Source of the DNA: Ignelater luminosus
Taxonomy: Eukaryota; Arthropoda; Insecta; Coleoptera; Elateridae
NCBI GenBank assembly: GCA_011009095.1
Contig: VTPC01090671.1
Coordinates: 120,007-184,006, forward strand
Reading direction: 5' to 3'
DNA: 64,000 nt
Below are positions 26,101 through 37,739 of the stretch, one piece after another. Within the stretch, counting starts at the first letter, position 1, and each line of letters starts with the position of its first letter. Both the position numbers and the translations under genes were made by a program. The notes under the pieces were generated by a model that did no database searches, was not told the DNA's origin, and saw only the letters and a list, made by a program, of their open reading frames with translations.

Positions 26101-27270
26101 TGGTATTCAAAAGATAGATCTATCTACTTTCCTATATCATGATTTTGACAGTTGAATTACCGAGTATTTATTCTTGATCAAAATTCCATTTCTGAACCTT
26201 ATTAGCGTACCTACTCTTACCATTTATCTTCAAATTGTTTCTTCAATATTTTTTGCATTCCCAAATAACACCTTTATGATGCATTCATGCTTTCTACTCA
26301 CAACACATCTTATTTCTATTACTCTCTTAACTATCAGTTAGAATAGCCGGTACTTGCTCTTTATCATACATGTTCAAAGTAAGTAACTTTATGACACTAG
26401 AGCTGACTCACTCGAGCGGTCTAAGGTACACAAACGTTGATAACTACGTCCACATTTTAATTGCCTCTAATTTACTAATAGATGCGGTTCCCACACTTGA
26501 AAATATTTCTCGGTACTTTCAAAGAAACAATTTCGTCCTTGTTCTATACCTGATCTCGTTGTCACCATCTCAGTCCTCATGAACATTTATAGCGACTAAC
26601 TGACTCGATACTTATAAGTATTGCTAGTGATGGTAAATAGTTCATTATCGTAAGGTACTACTACTACTACTTATTTTGTGTCTTTTTTATGTTTACAAGT
26701 CGATACTCAATCATAAACTGTAGTTTATCAATGCTACCTTATAGCACCATTGTATCGTTTACATATACAGGGTGTTATGTAAATACAGAGCTCACACCTA
26801 ACAGTTAACTAACTAAAGGAATTTAGGGATACTTAAATATGCAACAATTATCTAAAGAATCCTTTCTTATTGAAATCATAAAGGTTCAAAGATGACCAAT
26901 AGTCTTACTTCTTTCAAAATTTTAAAAAATCGTAGATCAAAAAATATGGCGAAAACAAATTTGGAAATCATTCAGTCATAAAGTCTTGCCTGCTTACTGT
27001 CTTCACCTTATGCTGCGAATTTCCGTATTCTATAGTCGTGGCAATATGAAATTGAATTCTGCATAAAATTAGATATTAAAGCATAACTGCTTTTTGCTGA
27101 AAGTGAAGGCTGGAGATAAGTTGTATGAGTGCTCAAACAAATGAGAAAATTAGCTTTCTTTTATCGTGTCTCACTCCTTGTTAGTATTGAAGATTTAATA
27201 ATACAAGAGATCATATAAACACATAGAAGGTAGACTAGTCAATGTTCTTGGAAAATCTAACTATCTATGT
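23109..27270. other. Mostly AT-rich sequence without recognisable genes
   Basis: The first part (23110-23940) is GC-richer and shows overlapping open frames on both strands without recognisable motifs; it may be an older repeat into which the mariner landed. The remainder is plain AT-rich DNA. A (CTA)4 run lies near 26660. At 26769 the phrase CAGGGTGTTATGT resembles ends of some DNA elements, but no partner was found. Confidence 0.5.
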
Positions 27271-27274
27271 CTGG

Positions 27275-27508
27275 AAGGAAGAAAGGAAGGCCAGTGTGTT
27301 TCATTTTCATTTTGGACCTGGCCGATCTAGAGCTCAGAATTGAAGACCGAAAGCAAATATGTCACAAAGATAATCAAATCATGGAAGTTACTGTTTTGGT
27401 ACACACAGCTGAAAATATTAAATGAAAACAATCAGTTTGGAGAATTGAACTCCGGACTTCCCTAACACAAACCGCCAAATCATACCGTTTAGTTACAGGC
27501 CTACATGA
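27275..27508 (-). mobile_element. tRNA-derived SINE
   Basis: On the minus strand from about 27508 a tRNA-like head reads GGCCTGTAACTAAACGGTAT, with an A-box match (TAACTAAACGG). Some 30 bases on comes GGAGTTCAATTCTCC (27439-27453), a good B-box and T-arm with a 4-bp stem around TTCAATT. Box A and box B form an internal RNA polymerase III promoter. The body continues with AAAATGAAAATGAAACACAC and a CCTTCC-rich tail near 27275. The acceptor stem does not close, so this is a SINE or tRNA pseudogene, not a working tRNA. The 3' boundary is a guess. Confidence 0.55.
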
Positions 27509-27999
27509 ATGCAACTAAATATCTTGCACTCCCTGATTATTCAGTATCTTTGAGGTCATGAAAAAAATCTGCTTCTAAATCCTTTTAGACGGAGAGAATT
27601 GTAAATATACCGTTATCTCGAATAAGGAAATAAAACTGTAGTCCGATGGCATAGCTAGGTTGACAGATTAAAAGTTCCTACGTTGCAAATACCATTCCAT
27701 ACATCTTACTAAATGAATGAAAAGCATTTTAGCGACCTAATTTAGAAACTAATTAATACACTGTACAACTATGTTGCTTTCTTTATTTTTAAGAGCCGAT
27801 AAAAATGCTTCTTTCTGGTTACATAACATTACTTCTTCCATTTTGTTTCGAAATCATCTTGACAGGTGCTTGTTTCTACCTTGTTTTACTCTTATCGTTT
27901 TTATACGAGTGTTTTCTTTCCGTATTTTTGATTTTGTTCTTTGGAATACCTTAGCTATCATCGTTCTATTATTATCGCAGTTATAATATCAGATAAATC
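27509..27999. other. AT-rich spacer, nothing recognised
   Basis: A chance-length open frame at 27771-27986 is the only coding signal. No motif or repeat seen. Confidence 0.5.
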
Positions 28000-28690
28000 A
28001 GGTATCAAATAATGAAGACGAAATACAGCGTATAGTACATGCTTTCAAAACATCAGCAGAAAGACAGCATGAAGATATCCACTACCAAACCAAAATGTCT
28101 AGTAGTAGCTCAAGAACCCAGAAGTTGCAAGATTTAATGACGAAACGATAGAATAGGTTTCAAGGTTCTACTACTTGGGGATGGAAATCTCCAGCTAAGG
28201 AGACATAAAAGAAGGGGTACGCAAACAAGCCAATAAGGGCGCTTATGTATCAAAATGTCTAGGATATGTAGTATGGAAGAACAAGAACATGGGACTCGAA
28301 GGCAAAACGCACATCTATAAATCCTGTGTCAGATCAATACTGAGGTAGGGAATTGAGGTAAAAGCAGACAACTGCCGAGACCAAAAGAAATCAAGACACT
28401 GAGATCTATAGCTGCCAAGACGCTAAGGGACAGCATTTCAAATACAGAAATAAGAGAAATGTGTCAGATACAGAACGTTGTCCGGTGGGGTCTATAAAGA
28501 AGACGAGAATGGAATCAGCATGTGAATGGGAGATGATAGACTAGCTCGAATAACAAGAGATGGAAAACCCACAGAAGCAAGAAGACCAGGTCGACCTCCA
28601 AAAAGATGGCGAGGTAGCTGGCAATGTACATCTAAAGACTAACAAACGGGCCAAAGCCCTAATATAAGAGGAAGAAACAGAAGATTATAT
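28000..28690 (+). pseudogene. 3' end of an RTE-like LINE reverse transcriptase
   Basis: The plus strand encodes, in pieces of different frame, the C-terminal third of an insect endonuclease-reverse transcriptase. The motifs run in the expected order: NEDEIQRIVHAFKTSAERQ, MKISTTKPKCLVVAQEP, then VRKQANKGAY, then VVWKNKNMGLEGKTHIYKSC, VRSIL, GIEVKAD, and finally the diagnostic GRPPKRWRGSW near 28591-28625. Stops and frame changes interrupt it, for example a stop directly after VRSILR, so this copy is dead. After the ORF come CAAACGGGCCAAAGCCCTAA and a purine-rich tail ending near 28690. It is truncated at the 5' side, as usual for target-primed insertions. It may be the same family as the endonuclease piece at the start of the window. 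Confidence 0.85.
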
Positions 28691-28693
28691 TAT

Positions 28694-28919
28694 ACCGGGT
28701 GTGGACTTTCAAACCCGTACATAGGACAATTTTATTATTAATTTATTTTGCTAATTCTGAGCATTTTTGGTTAACTTATTAGTGCCAGATTGAGAGGAAA
28801 CTTCTACCCTATCGATTGATACCATTGCCTCCCCTGTAGGTTCATTTGGGGAGCAGGAATTGCAAAAATCTGAATTCCCATTCATTGTCCTATGTACGGG
28901 TTTGAAACGCCACACCCGG
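28694..28919. mobile_element. MITE, 226 bp, with 36-bp inverted ends
   Basis: The left end (28694-28729) begins CCGGGTGTGGACTTTCAAAC. The right end (28884-28919) is its reverse complement with only two adjacent mismatches in 36 bp. Both sides are flanked by TA (28692-28693 and 28920-28921); because the flanks read ATTATA and TATAAT, a longer duplication is also possible. The interior has no coding potential. The TA target suggests a Tc1/mariner-type transposase in trans, but the ends differ from both mariners in this window. It sits immediately after the tail of the LINE fragment. Confidence 0.85.
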
Positions 28920-29289
28920 TATAATTGTTTTAAATTTAATTATTTAGTTAAATAGGCAGAACAAAATCTTTGCTTTTTGCAATAGGAATGACCAACCATA
29001 TAAGGTGTCATGTTGCCGATGTTGAATTTACGGTTTTTAATCTGTTACTTTTGATGAGGTTTGGTTCTTTAAATAGTCATACAGTTGCTTCCACTCTTGG
29101 CACTGAAGATGTAAAATTGGCATCTTTGAGCAAACTATGCAGGTTGGAATCTCATTTAAAATTAATTGTTTATTAAATAAGTAATTATTTTACAATTACA
29201 AAAATTCAGATGTTCTAATGCATGACGTCTCAACCCCTGCAGACATTACAGAACAGTTAGCATCTTAAGATACTCAAAGATTCAAAGAT

Positions 29290-29440
29290 GTTATACGAAA
29301 TGAAAACTCCCAAATTACAAAACTCTTCTAACACCGGTAGTTGCGTATGGAAGCAAAATATGGAAATTGAGTGAATTAATATGAAAACGCCATGTTAGGC
29401 ATTTGCGTCAGAAGGCTTATGAAAAGTTGATATTTGTTAA
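29290..29440 (+). pseudogene. Small LINE reverse-transcriptase scrap
   Basis: Translation around 29315-29370 gives KTLLTPVVAYGSKIWKLSE, matching the pattern T-L-I-x-P-V-x-x-Y-G-S-E-x-W-x-L near the thumb region of many LINE reverse transcriptases. A following YENAMLG resembles the FERKMLR step that comes next in such proteins. A stop separates the two. Nothing else of the element is recognisable, so family and limits are uncertain. Confidence 0.45.
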
Positions 29441-32400
29441 GTTAATGACATTTGAGGCCAAAATATGCAGTATATGGTTATTAAGAAACATGAACACTGG
29501 AAGGTTGATAACGGAAAAATCGATTCCTCAAAACTACTGTAAAAGAAAATAATAAATGTAACAGACTCACACAAATGAAAGGACAGGTATAAACGAAGAA
29601 TATTAATAATTTCTTTTGTAGAATATTAATTAATTTTGTCTCCTTTTAAGTATACAATAGAAAGTTTTTTATTCTAGATTTTAATATTACTTACGCCGAA
29701 GCAAATAATATTATCGATTGTTTCAGAAACCACGCAACAATTTGGTTTCCTCGGCATTAACCTTTTAAATCAATACACTGGTCTTTGGAAAACAAATAAT
29801 TTTTTACAAACATTCGTAAACGGTATTGTTCTAATGTATTCAACATGTTTTGTTATCGGAGCAACTAAAATGAAAGTACTTGGAAAAATAAATGCGCATT
29901 AAATCATTTATTTCTATTTATTCAGTACCTATATAAGACTTGTGTACACATTTTAAACGTTTCTCCTTTTGATCATAATATTATCTAATTTTGTCGGACT
30001 CATTACTCCACTTGATGCTTTTGCTGAAATCGCAAAGGACTTTTCTCTGTGTTAGTATATTCAGGTTTTTATGTAATTTATTGGTCATCATAAAAACTAA
30101 AATGATCTAAATTTTAAAAGCATTTTATAAAAATATCTTCTTAAGTGATATTCAAATATACAACGTATCAAGATTTTTAATAAACGAAGAAGAAAAAGCA
30201 TCAAAATTCTCTCTTTGAACTTGAACGTAAATAATAATATAATTATTGGATAACTGAAATCGAAAAAGGGAATTTTTTTCTTTTGATAATTCAATTTTAA
30301 TTTGAACACCTACGGCACAGGGGCAACCGTGTATCAAAAAAAAAAGTGATAGCCAAAAACACTAATCAATATTGCATGTCGCATGGGATTTACAGTATTT
30401 CGGTTTTTTTCAGAAAATACGATATTGGCAGGTATTCCCTTCGAAAAAAGGAAGCCAATTAATGTCTACATTTTGATTTGTAGATTTTATGTTTTATTGA
30501 AATTTTGTTAACCTAAATAGCAACTGAATAATTTTATTTATTAAGATTAGATTATAATGTGCCTAGAATTTATACGATTTTTGCTCTTACAATTGCGTGA
30601 TCATAATTCTTTATTGCAAATTAAACAATCTGTCCATTTTAACCGTGAGGTAGTTTGTAGTAGGTATACTATTTTCTCCTTATTTTCGTGTTTTACATTT
30701 TATATTTCAAAACGGAAAACAAACCACACCGCACGTTTGCAAATGCATACATATTTAATGGACTTTAAATTGAAAACTCCACTTACCATACGATAAGAAT
30801 TTAAAGGTATGGGTGTATGTAGTCCTAACGATGTCTAAATTGAAATAGAGTTTTCACCAACTATATCTGAATGCTTTTTTCCCCTAATTTTTAGTATTTT
30901 CATTTTGCCCCGAATCTAAAAAATAAGCCTGACATCACGCGACTTCGCATGCGAGTTGGATCCAACTCCCTGGGCCCACCATGCGTCACGTCCATTACAT
31001 TACTTCACGAAATTAACAGTGACAAACAGCCGCGTAGGTCGTAAAATATTTATTCAGGTTCTAGAGTAAGAACTGTTTGGAAAATTACTAAGAAACAAAC
31101 TTTTCATATCCTTAAGTAAATATTACATGAAAATATCCACGTTCTAGAATACCTACCTTTTAGAAAATATTGGATCTCGCCAGGGTTTTATAGGGTTTTA
31201 TTTGTATTGAATGGGGGTGTTTGTGCAACGTTCTCTGTAAGCTGAGAACTTCAGAAAAACAATTTGTATATACATAAAGTAGGCTTACTTTCTTCTACTT
31301 CCTTGTGTCTTCATCGCGACGCTTGAAAATGATTTTCACTGCTTTCCACCATGCACTCTTAGTTACCGTAACGGAAATAAATGCTAACGGTAAGTAAGTA
31401 TACATACAGTTTTCGAGCATTTTAAGGTGAAATTTGGAATATATTAAAATGCTAGAAGAGAATTCTTTAATAACTCGTTTGAACCTTTAAGTAAACAACA
31501 CTGTTGCTACCGATAAAAGTACTGAAGTATCGATCATAGAAGCAATACGGAAAATTAATTATACACAACCCAGCCGATACCATACAATTTTATTCGAGAT
31601 AATTATAAGCTTGATAAATAACTCCAGGTTGGTCTAAATATCTATTACATACAAAGAAACCTTAACTCTTGTAAATTTAAATTACGGTTATTTTTCTATC
31701 TTCTGTAAAATGTATAATTTGCGTTAGCTTATTCTTACTTTCGTTTAACAATAAAGCAGCACGTCTCACATTTTGTAGCATTATACGAGTTTTTAAATTC
31801 GTCGTTGCCAAAACTTTGTTGGTTCCAACATTTGTGCAACACCATTTACTATAATTTAGAAATGCAGTTGCAAGACATTAAGATATCTTTAGACCATATA
31901 ATTGCCAAAAGGGAAACCCGGTGAAACAAATAAGCAACGGATACAGGCTTGACAAATAACTAACTAAATGCTAATCAAGGGAAACTACTCCGAATAATCT
32001 TATAATGGAGACAATACTGATGAGGAAACATTTATATCTGGTAATTTTCACGGTTTTTATTTAATTTCTTTCTTAGTAAGTAAATTATACTTTATTAGAA
32101 CGCTTAAACTGTAACTTTCTATACAAGGTGTTGTATAATATAGTGCCTATATGTTAAATGAGTCATTTAAAGTAATAATTAAGTTGAACAAAATTAATTA
32201 TTTCTTGATTTGTTGAACATTGTTCGATTATTCAGTTATAATCTCCATCTGTTTGCTGAGCTATTAAACATTTCCTCAAATGTGAGAAAAAATAGTCAGA
32301 CAAAACATCTTTATTGTACTTTCAAAATTTCCCAATCCAAAAGCACTCTTTCACAATGTCTTATGTAATGATTTAGTCTAGCTTTGTGATAGTAGTAATG

Positions 32401-34167
32401 TATCCGAAACTCATCTATTTCTTTAAGGAAATTGACTGATAATTACTATTTAATTTTAGATTATTGTTATCCAGTAGGATCTTGTGGAAGTTGTTTCTAG
32501 TGATAATCAATTGATGAAGGGTTAGTATTTGGCTTAAGTTTGAATGTGACAAATTATGTTTGATGTTAAGATTCAGTGGAAATTTCTGAAAGAAAAGATT
32601 CAAGTCTAAACTGTATGCAAAACCAATGGAAATAGTATGTTTTCTAAATATCTGATATCTGATATCTCTTCATCACGAGCATAACGTATTGATTTTAAAT
32701 TCGTTCCGTTATGCCTTCTGAATCCATCTTTGCAAACGATTCATACCACAAGCAAGATAAAGGCACGATATATACATATAATTTACAAATGGAAGGCACA
32801 CTGCCAAAACAACGCTATGGCTGCTAGGAGGGATGTCCGAAAACTACACAAAAGCTGATGAGGGATCCTTTTGAAAAACGAAGGACGAAAGATACCTTAA
32901 CGACAAAGAAAGTGAAAGAAATGACGAAAATATGAGAATTGGCAAAATAGTTGCAAGTCGTTACATAATTCCAAAAACCAAGAGTTTCTAAAGATAAAAT
33001 AAAAAAAATCGCCATAAAGAGAGAATGTGAAAATACAAAGCGATTCTAGAGAATTGAAAAGTTGGAGTTAGTTTGTTACTTTTTAAGAATGGAAAGATGA
33101 GAATTTGCAAACTAATAAAAAACTACGTCACTACTGAACATACTAGTAAAGGTCCGTGAGGTGGTTTTTCAAAGAAAAACTGGAACAAACTTAAAATGAC
33201 AATTTCTCTACATTCAAGAGAAGTTGAGATAATATCCAGGATATTCTATATTAGGCGGAAATATGTTTGACTTTGTTAGCTAGTGGTTCAATCTGCTGTT
33301 TCTATTCTTTGTTCAAATACCTACAGAACGATTGGCTCAAATCCATCTTGATATGTCATTGTAACCTAATTAAAAGTGTTCACCTAGGACTTACAGAACT
33401 TTATCTCTTCGTTAGTTGTTCTGTAGATAGTGAGGTAGCGAATCTTGACTGCGATTTTCGGCGTACTGATCAAATTTTGAAATTGACTACTGAATTGGTG
33501 TCCAAGTACCTCAAAGCTTCTTAAAATCCATTAATTGTAGTTCTATGATTGGTATATCTTATTTATTTTTTACTTTCAAAACGGTTACAAAATACTTTTA
33601 GTCATGTGTTGGCCGATATAAAATAGAATTAGCTGTGTTGTGTTTCTCTTCTCTTACTGCTGTACTTTCATATTTATATTTTCCTCTTCAAGTTACAAAG
33701 ACAACTTGTTTTATTTTGGATTTTCTTACTATTTAGTCTTGTCTTTCTAGTTTAAAGATTAAATCTGTTTGTTTTTTAATATCTAGATTTTTTCCGACTT
33801 TAAAATTGTGCTATTGCAGTAGATATTCTGAAACTTCCATTTTCTCTTCCTAGGCGTAATAGTCTACTATTCATATCCTTTGAACTAGTGATATCAAAGA
33901 CCTTTCTCTTAGTTTGGCTGTCTGCTTGGAAGAGATTTCTGCTAAAAGAAACAAATGAACAATGGTAATCCTTCACCAGCGTCGGCCTGGATAAGAAAGG
34001 CCCACTATAAAACATGGAATAACAGTACTACAAGTTGTTCGGTTTAAGACGTTCTTATGGTTTCATTGCTCTTTAGTTCACCACTCAATGCTCCAGTCCA
34101 ACGCTATGTATTATTAGCCACTTGCTAAATACAGACTAGACTACCTCTAGGACCTCTCTACGCCTGG
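29441..34167. other. AT-rich sequence without recognisable genes
   Basis: No exon, RNA gene or element end was found. The 30930-31040 patch is GC-richer and holds a 16-bp palindrome. ATATCTG repeats three times near 32650-32668. The 32820-33010 and 33900-34020 stretches are less AT-rich but without motifs. Confidence 0.55.
30953..30968. promoter_or_regulatory. Perfect 16-bp palindrome in a GC-rich patch
   Basis: GAGTTGGATCCAACTC is its own reverse complement. It lies in a short GC-rich patch with ACTTCGCATGCG just before and TGGGCCCACCATGCGTCACG just after, the latter containing the further 10-bp palindrome TGGGCCCA. This could be a dimer-binding regulatory site, but there is no gene nearby to support that. 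Confidence 0.4.
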
Positions 34168-34530
34168 CGTGACCACCAATCGGAACACCTTTGTTTTAAT
34201 GCATCTCATCCGGTGACCCAAAGCCGGAATTTGTCGTCCATTAGCTTTTTAAAGAAAATTAATACCGATTGGACAGCACGCTTCAACAGACCACCAGTGG
34301 TGACCCAAAATAGGACTTCGTCCTTCATTAGTGACCTTCTTCAGAGAGCTATGTAAATACGAATACGGTTCGGGCTACTTCCACCTACGGTGGCCCAAAG
34401 TCGAACTTTGTCCTGCATTAATCTTTTAAGACATACTCATTAATCTTCTTACGGGAGCTGAAAACGAATACAGGTTGGGCCTAAGGTTGAACTTCACTTT
34501 CCATTCATCTTCTTATTCTAGTAATCGGCC
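34168..34530. repeat. Degenerate tandem repeat, four units of about 87 bp
   Basis: A core reading GGTGACCCAAA, then a variable ACTTTGTC or GAACTTTGTC, then CATTA, recurs with core starts at 34213, 34300, 34390 and 34474, giving spacings of 87, 90 and 84 bp. A shorter first unit with GTGACCACCAATCGGAAC starts near 34168. Units differ at many positions, so the array is old. No reading frame runs through it. It could be a minisatellite or the repeated leader of an unidentified element. Confidence 0.65.
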
Positions 34531-34547
34531 ACGCGCGACGTCGCAGC

Positions 34548-34623
34548 GTTGGAGAGAGAAAAAGAAGAGAGAGGGGGGGGAGAAAGAAACAGACAGACAG
34601 ATAGAGGCAGAGAGGGAGAAGTA
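34548..34623. repeat. GA-rich low-complexity tract
   Basis: A run of GAGAGAGAAAAAGAAGAGAG, a G8 homopolymer and ACAGACAGACAGATAG units. It follows the 87-bp repeats directly. Purine tracts of this kind can form triplex or slip during replication; no gene relation is seen. Confidence 0.85.
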
Positions 34624-37600
34624 AAACGCCATGCAATGAACCACTACCTCACCTATCTTGTTCCTACGTCTGCATTCCCCTCAACCCCGACGAACCAGGC
34701 TGCTCACAGTTTTATTTGTGATGGACGTTTCCGTAATGTATACTAACGATATGCAGAATATTTTTGTTTTAGAATTGTAATACAAACGAAACTCGAAGCA
34801 CTACCCTTAACTTAACAATAGACTGCCGATGCTAGGTAACTACAATAAAATCGACCTTTCAGCTTTTCAACTAAATTGTACTCTTTGCGGATGAGTAGTT
34901 TGAATATTATACACTACGTTTATGGTATAATTTTCTCTAGTTTACCCAAAGCTAAGTTCTTAATTGTCTTAATTGCTAAGTTTATCTTTTGACTGGATTG
35001 TGTAATAATTTTGATTTTATTCAACGGGCAGTGTTCATAGACTTTTACAAACATTCAGTACATTGCAATTGAAATTGTCGCACAACAAGTAGTTAATAGC
35101 TAATAAAACTTAGTCGCAATTCCATATTCGAAATACGATTCAGTGTTAACAGGGACTTTTTTCGTGAATTAATTTTGAAAATTGCTGAGATAATCTGAAA
35201 TACCTTGGTTGTTTTATGTATATTGTGTGTATTTAAAATACCTTCTACCCTCATGAGGATCAATTTTTCGAAGTAAAAATAAATAAAGTATTATTTGCTT
35301 CCAGCTAAATTAAGTTGTTTTGTGGAATATAAACGCTGCTTTAAATTAATTTAATAATTCATAATGGTTTTGAGTTCTGTCATAAACACGTAAAATTTCG
35401 TTAAAACCGATCAATAAATGAAACGGGATATTGAAGGTTTACTGGTATTTAGTTACACCCGGTATTTTACTGTTTGTATTACTTGCAGCCCCTATTTTTA
35501 GAACTTCATTACAATTATACAAATTGATAGGTAAAACGTTTTTTGTTAAAGTTTTCTCTTTATTTTATGTTTCTGTTAATGGACAGTTAGAATATGTAAC
35601 CTTTAAACGCTATTTAACTTAAATTCTTCCCCAAACAAACTTAATAACCATGCCCACGCCATACATCGTGCGTTTCTTTTGTTTAAATATGGACAGGTAT
35701 AAAAATGTATTGTTATGCATGCGAGTCTTGATACCGGAAGTATACAAGATACGGTTGGACAACTTCTTCACGTGCTCGTTCTGCTATGTCGCAATTTGCG
35801 TTTCCGGTCATATAAAAACAACTATTATGAACTGGATGTGGTATATTGTCATGTACTAAATGCAAAATTTAGTAAATTACAAAACTAATGTTCATCACAG
35901 AAATTTAGGTTACAGTTTTACATTGTGCTACTTGTTATTCCAAAGGCAAAGTTGCGATTAAATTAGCGAAGCATTTTATTATTAGATTTTTGTATAGTAA
36001 TTAATTTTGTTTGAACGTAGTTTGTTTAACCTGAGTTTAATTTGCACCAAAGCATATCGTACTTCAACATTAGAGTATATAATTAAAATGTACATACATT
36101 TAGTCATAGCACGATGGTAGAAATGTTATTAATAATGGTAATGTTCCTTGTAATGATAGTTTTATGTGACAGGAATAAAATTTAAGAGGGCTATTAAAAA
36201 ATATGTCAAAATTAGTTGAAGGTAGTAAAATAGGAAAGACGCTATTAACTTACTTTTTCTGCGTAGTAATTATATACTTTGGCATTACTATTTAGAATTT
36301 TTTATGTCTCATCAAACCTACATTTTAATTACCTATTGTAGTATCAGCAAGTAGACGAAGCTAGTAAAAGGACTCCTAGAGTGCAGGTTTATTGCAGAAT
36401 AGCTGTGTGTGGTGGGTGGCCTGCTAAGCTTTTATTTAATAAAACAATATTTGAAAGCATTTGTGTAATGATGAGTTCTACAACTTCTGTCCTAAAAAAT
36501 TAGGCATAAAAAATGACCTGATTTTTCAACGCAGAAATTTTTTAAAAGTCGTATTTATTTTCCATGTAGTAATTACTTACCCACAAAAGCTTTTTTATTT
36601 TGAAAAATGTTGATCCATCTCTTCATGGAGCTTTATTTTCTTCGTTAATGAATTAACAAAACTTTGAACTACATTTTAAGAGTAGAATACTAAGGTTTTT
36701 GAAGAAACTGTTACACAATACTAATTTGTAAGTTTTTGGAATATTATCTGAATATCTGAGGTATTAAAGAGTTGGACGTTCTAACTAAAAACATAAGGTA
36801 TGATAACAATGTTTAAACTCCTATTCTGTCGTCCACCTCCACCACTCTTGCGAAAGAAGGCAAACATTCCTACTATTACTAAGGTTATCGAAAACAATTC
36901 AAAATACCCTAGTTCAACTTCAACAGATCCACTCCCAGTTCTGATCACGTAAAAAATATAGAATGTTTCTGTTTCCCATCAAAACAGCACCAAATGTAAA
37001 TTAGTAGTTGATTAGTATAAATATTTTAAAGAATTTGGCGAATTTTTTTTCAATAATGGGTAACACAGATTGTTGTAGTTAGTTTGAACCAAAAGACCGA
37101 GAAGTTATCTAATTGGTTGCTTAACCATTTTTAAAAATCTTTAACTTTTTGTATATGATAACTCCTGTATGTAAGTAGACAGAAACCAGTGTCCCTGTTC
37201 TTTGGATAGATAGTCCCCGAGAAATTTACTTGCTTCAATGAAATTCTATGATCATTGGTATTATTAACTATCTTGCACCAAACCTTCCTGTATATACTTT
37301 TCTTTTTCCAATTATCGATCCCCATTTTCCATCTCAGCTTTGGTCTCTCCTCCTATCTTATACCGTTTGGTTTCCCGTTCCATTATAATTTTTAGAGTAC
37401 TGTTTGCTTTGTTTTCATTTACCCAATAGTGTCTTCCTTCTTAATTTCTTTTATAAATTCATAATTCATTTCAAGTCAATAGTTTTGGCTATTGATTTTC
37501 TTTAAAACACTATTCAGTATTGGCACAAAAAAAAGCCCCAAAGAGCGTTTATTACTCAAGACATATATATACATTTTTGAAGTACCACATTACCCTCTTG

Positions 37601-37739
37601 TTTGCATTTTTGTTTTGCTCTTAACTATGCGTACTTAACTTACAACTAACTAAACGAAGTGAGGTGTTCATTGAGCCTTTTCTAAGTACTCATTTAGTTT
37701 CAAGTCACTTTTACTTTGGATTGTTTTAACATTGTCACT
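34624..37739. other. AT-rich sequence without recognisable genes
   Basis: No exon, RNA gene or repeat end recognised. Short open frames at 35431-35622 and 35650-35859 show no motif and are of chance length. Confidence 0.55.

Noticed and set aside
26769-26781. CAGGGTGT-type element end, with a similar one at 41228
   Set aside because: No inverted partner or target duplication found for either.
27431-27508. Functional tRNA gene
   Set aside because: Box A and B are present but no acceptor stem closes, and SINE body sequence follows.
34549-34746. Basic, glutamate/arginine-rich frame
   Set aside because: Encoded by the GA-rich low-complexity tract.
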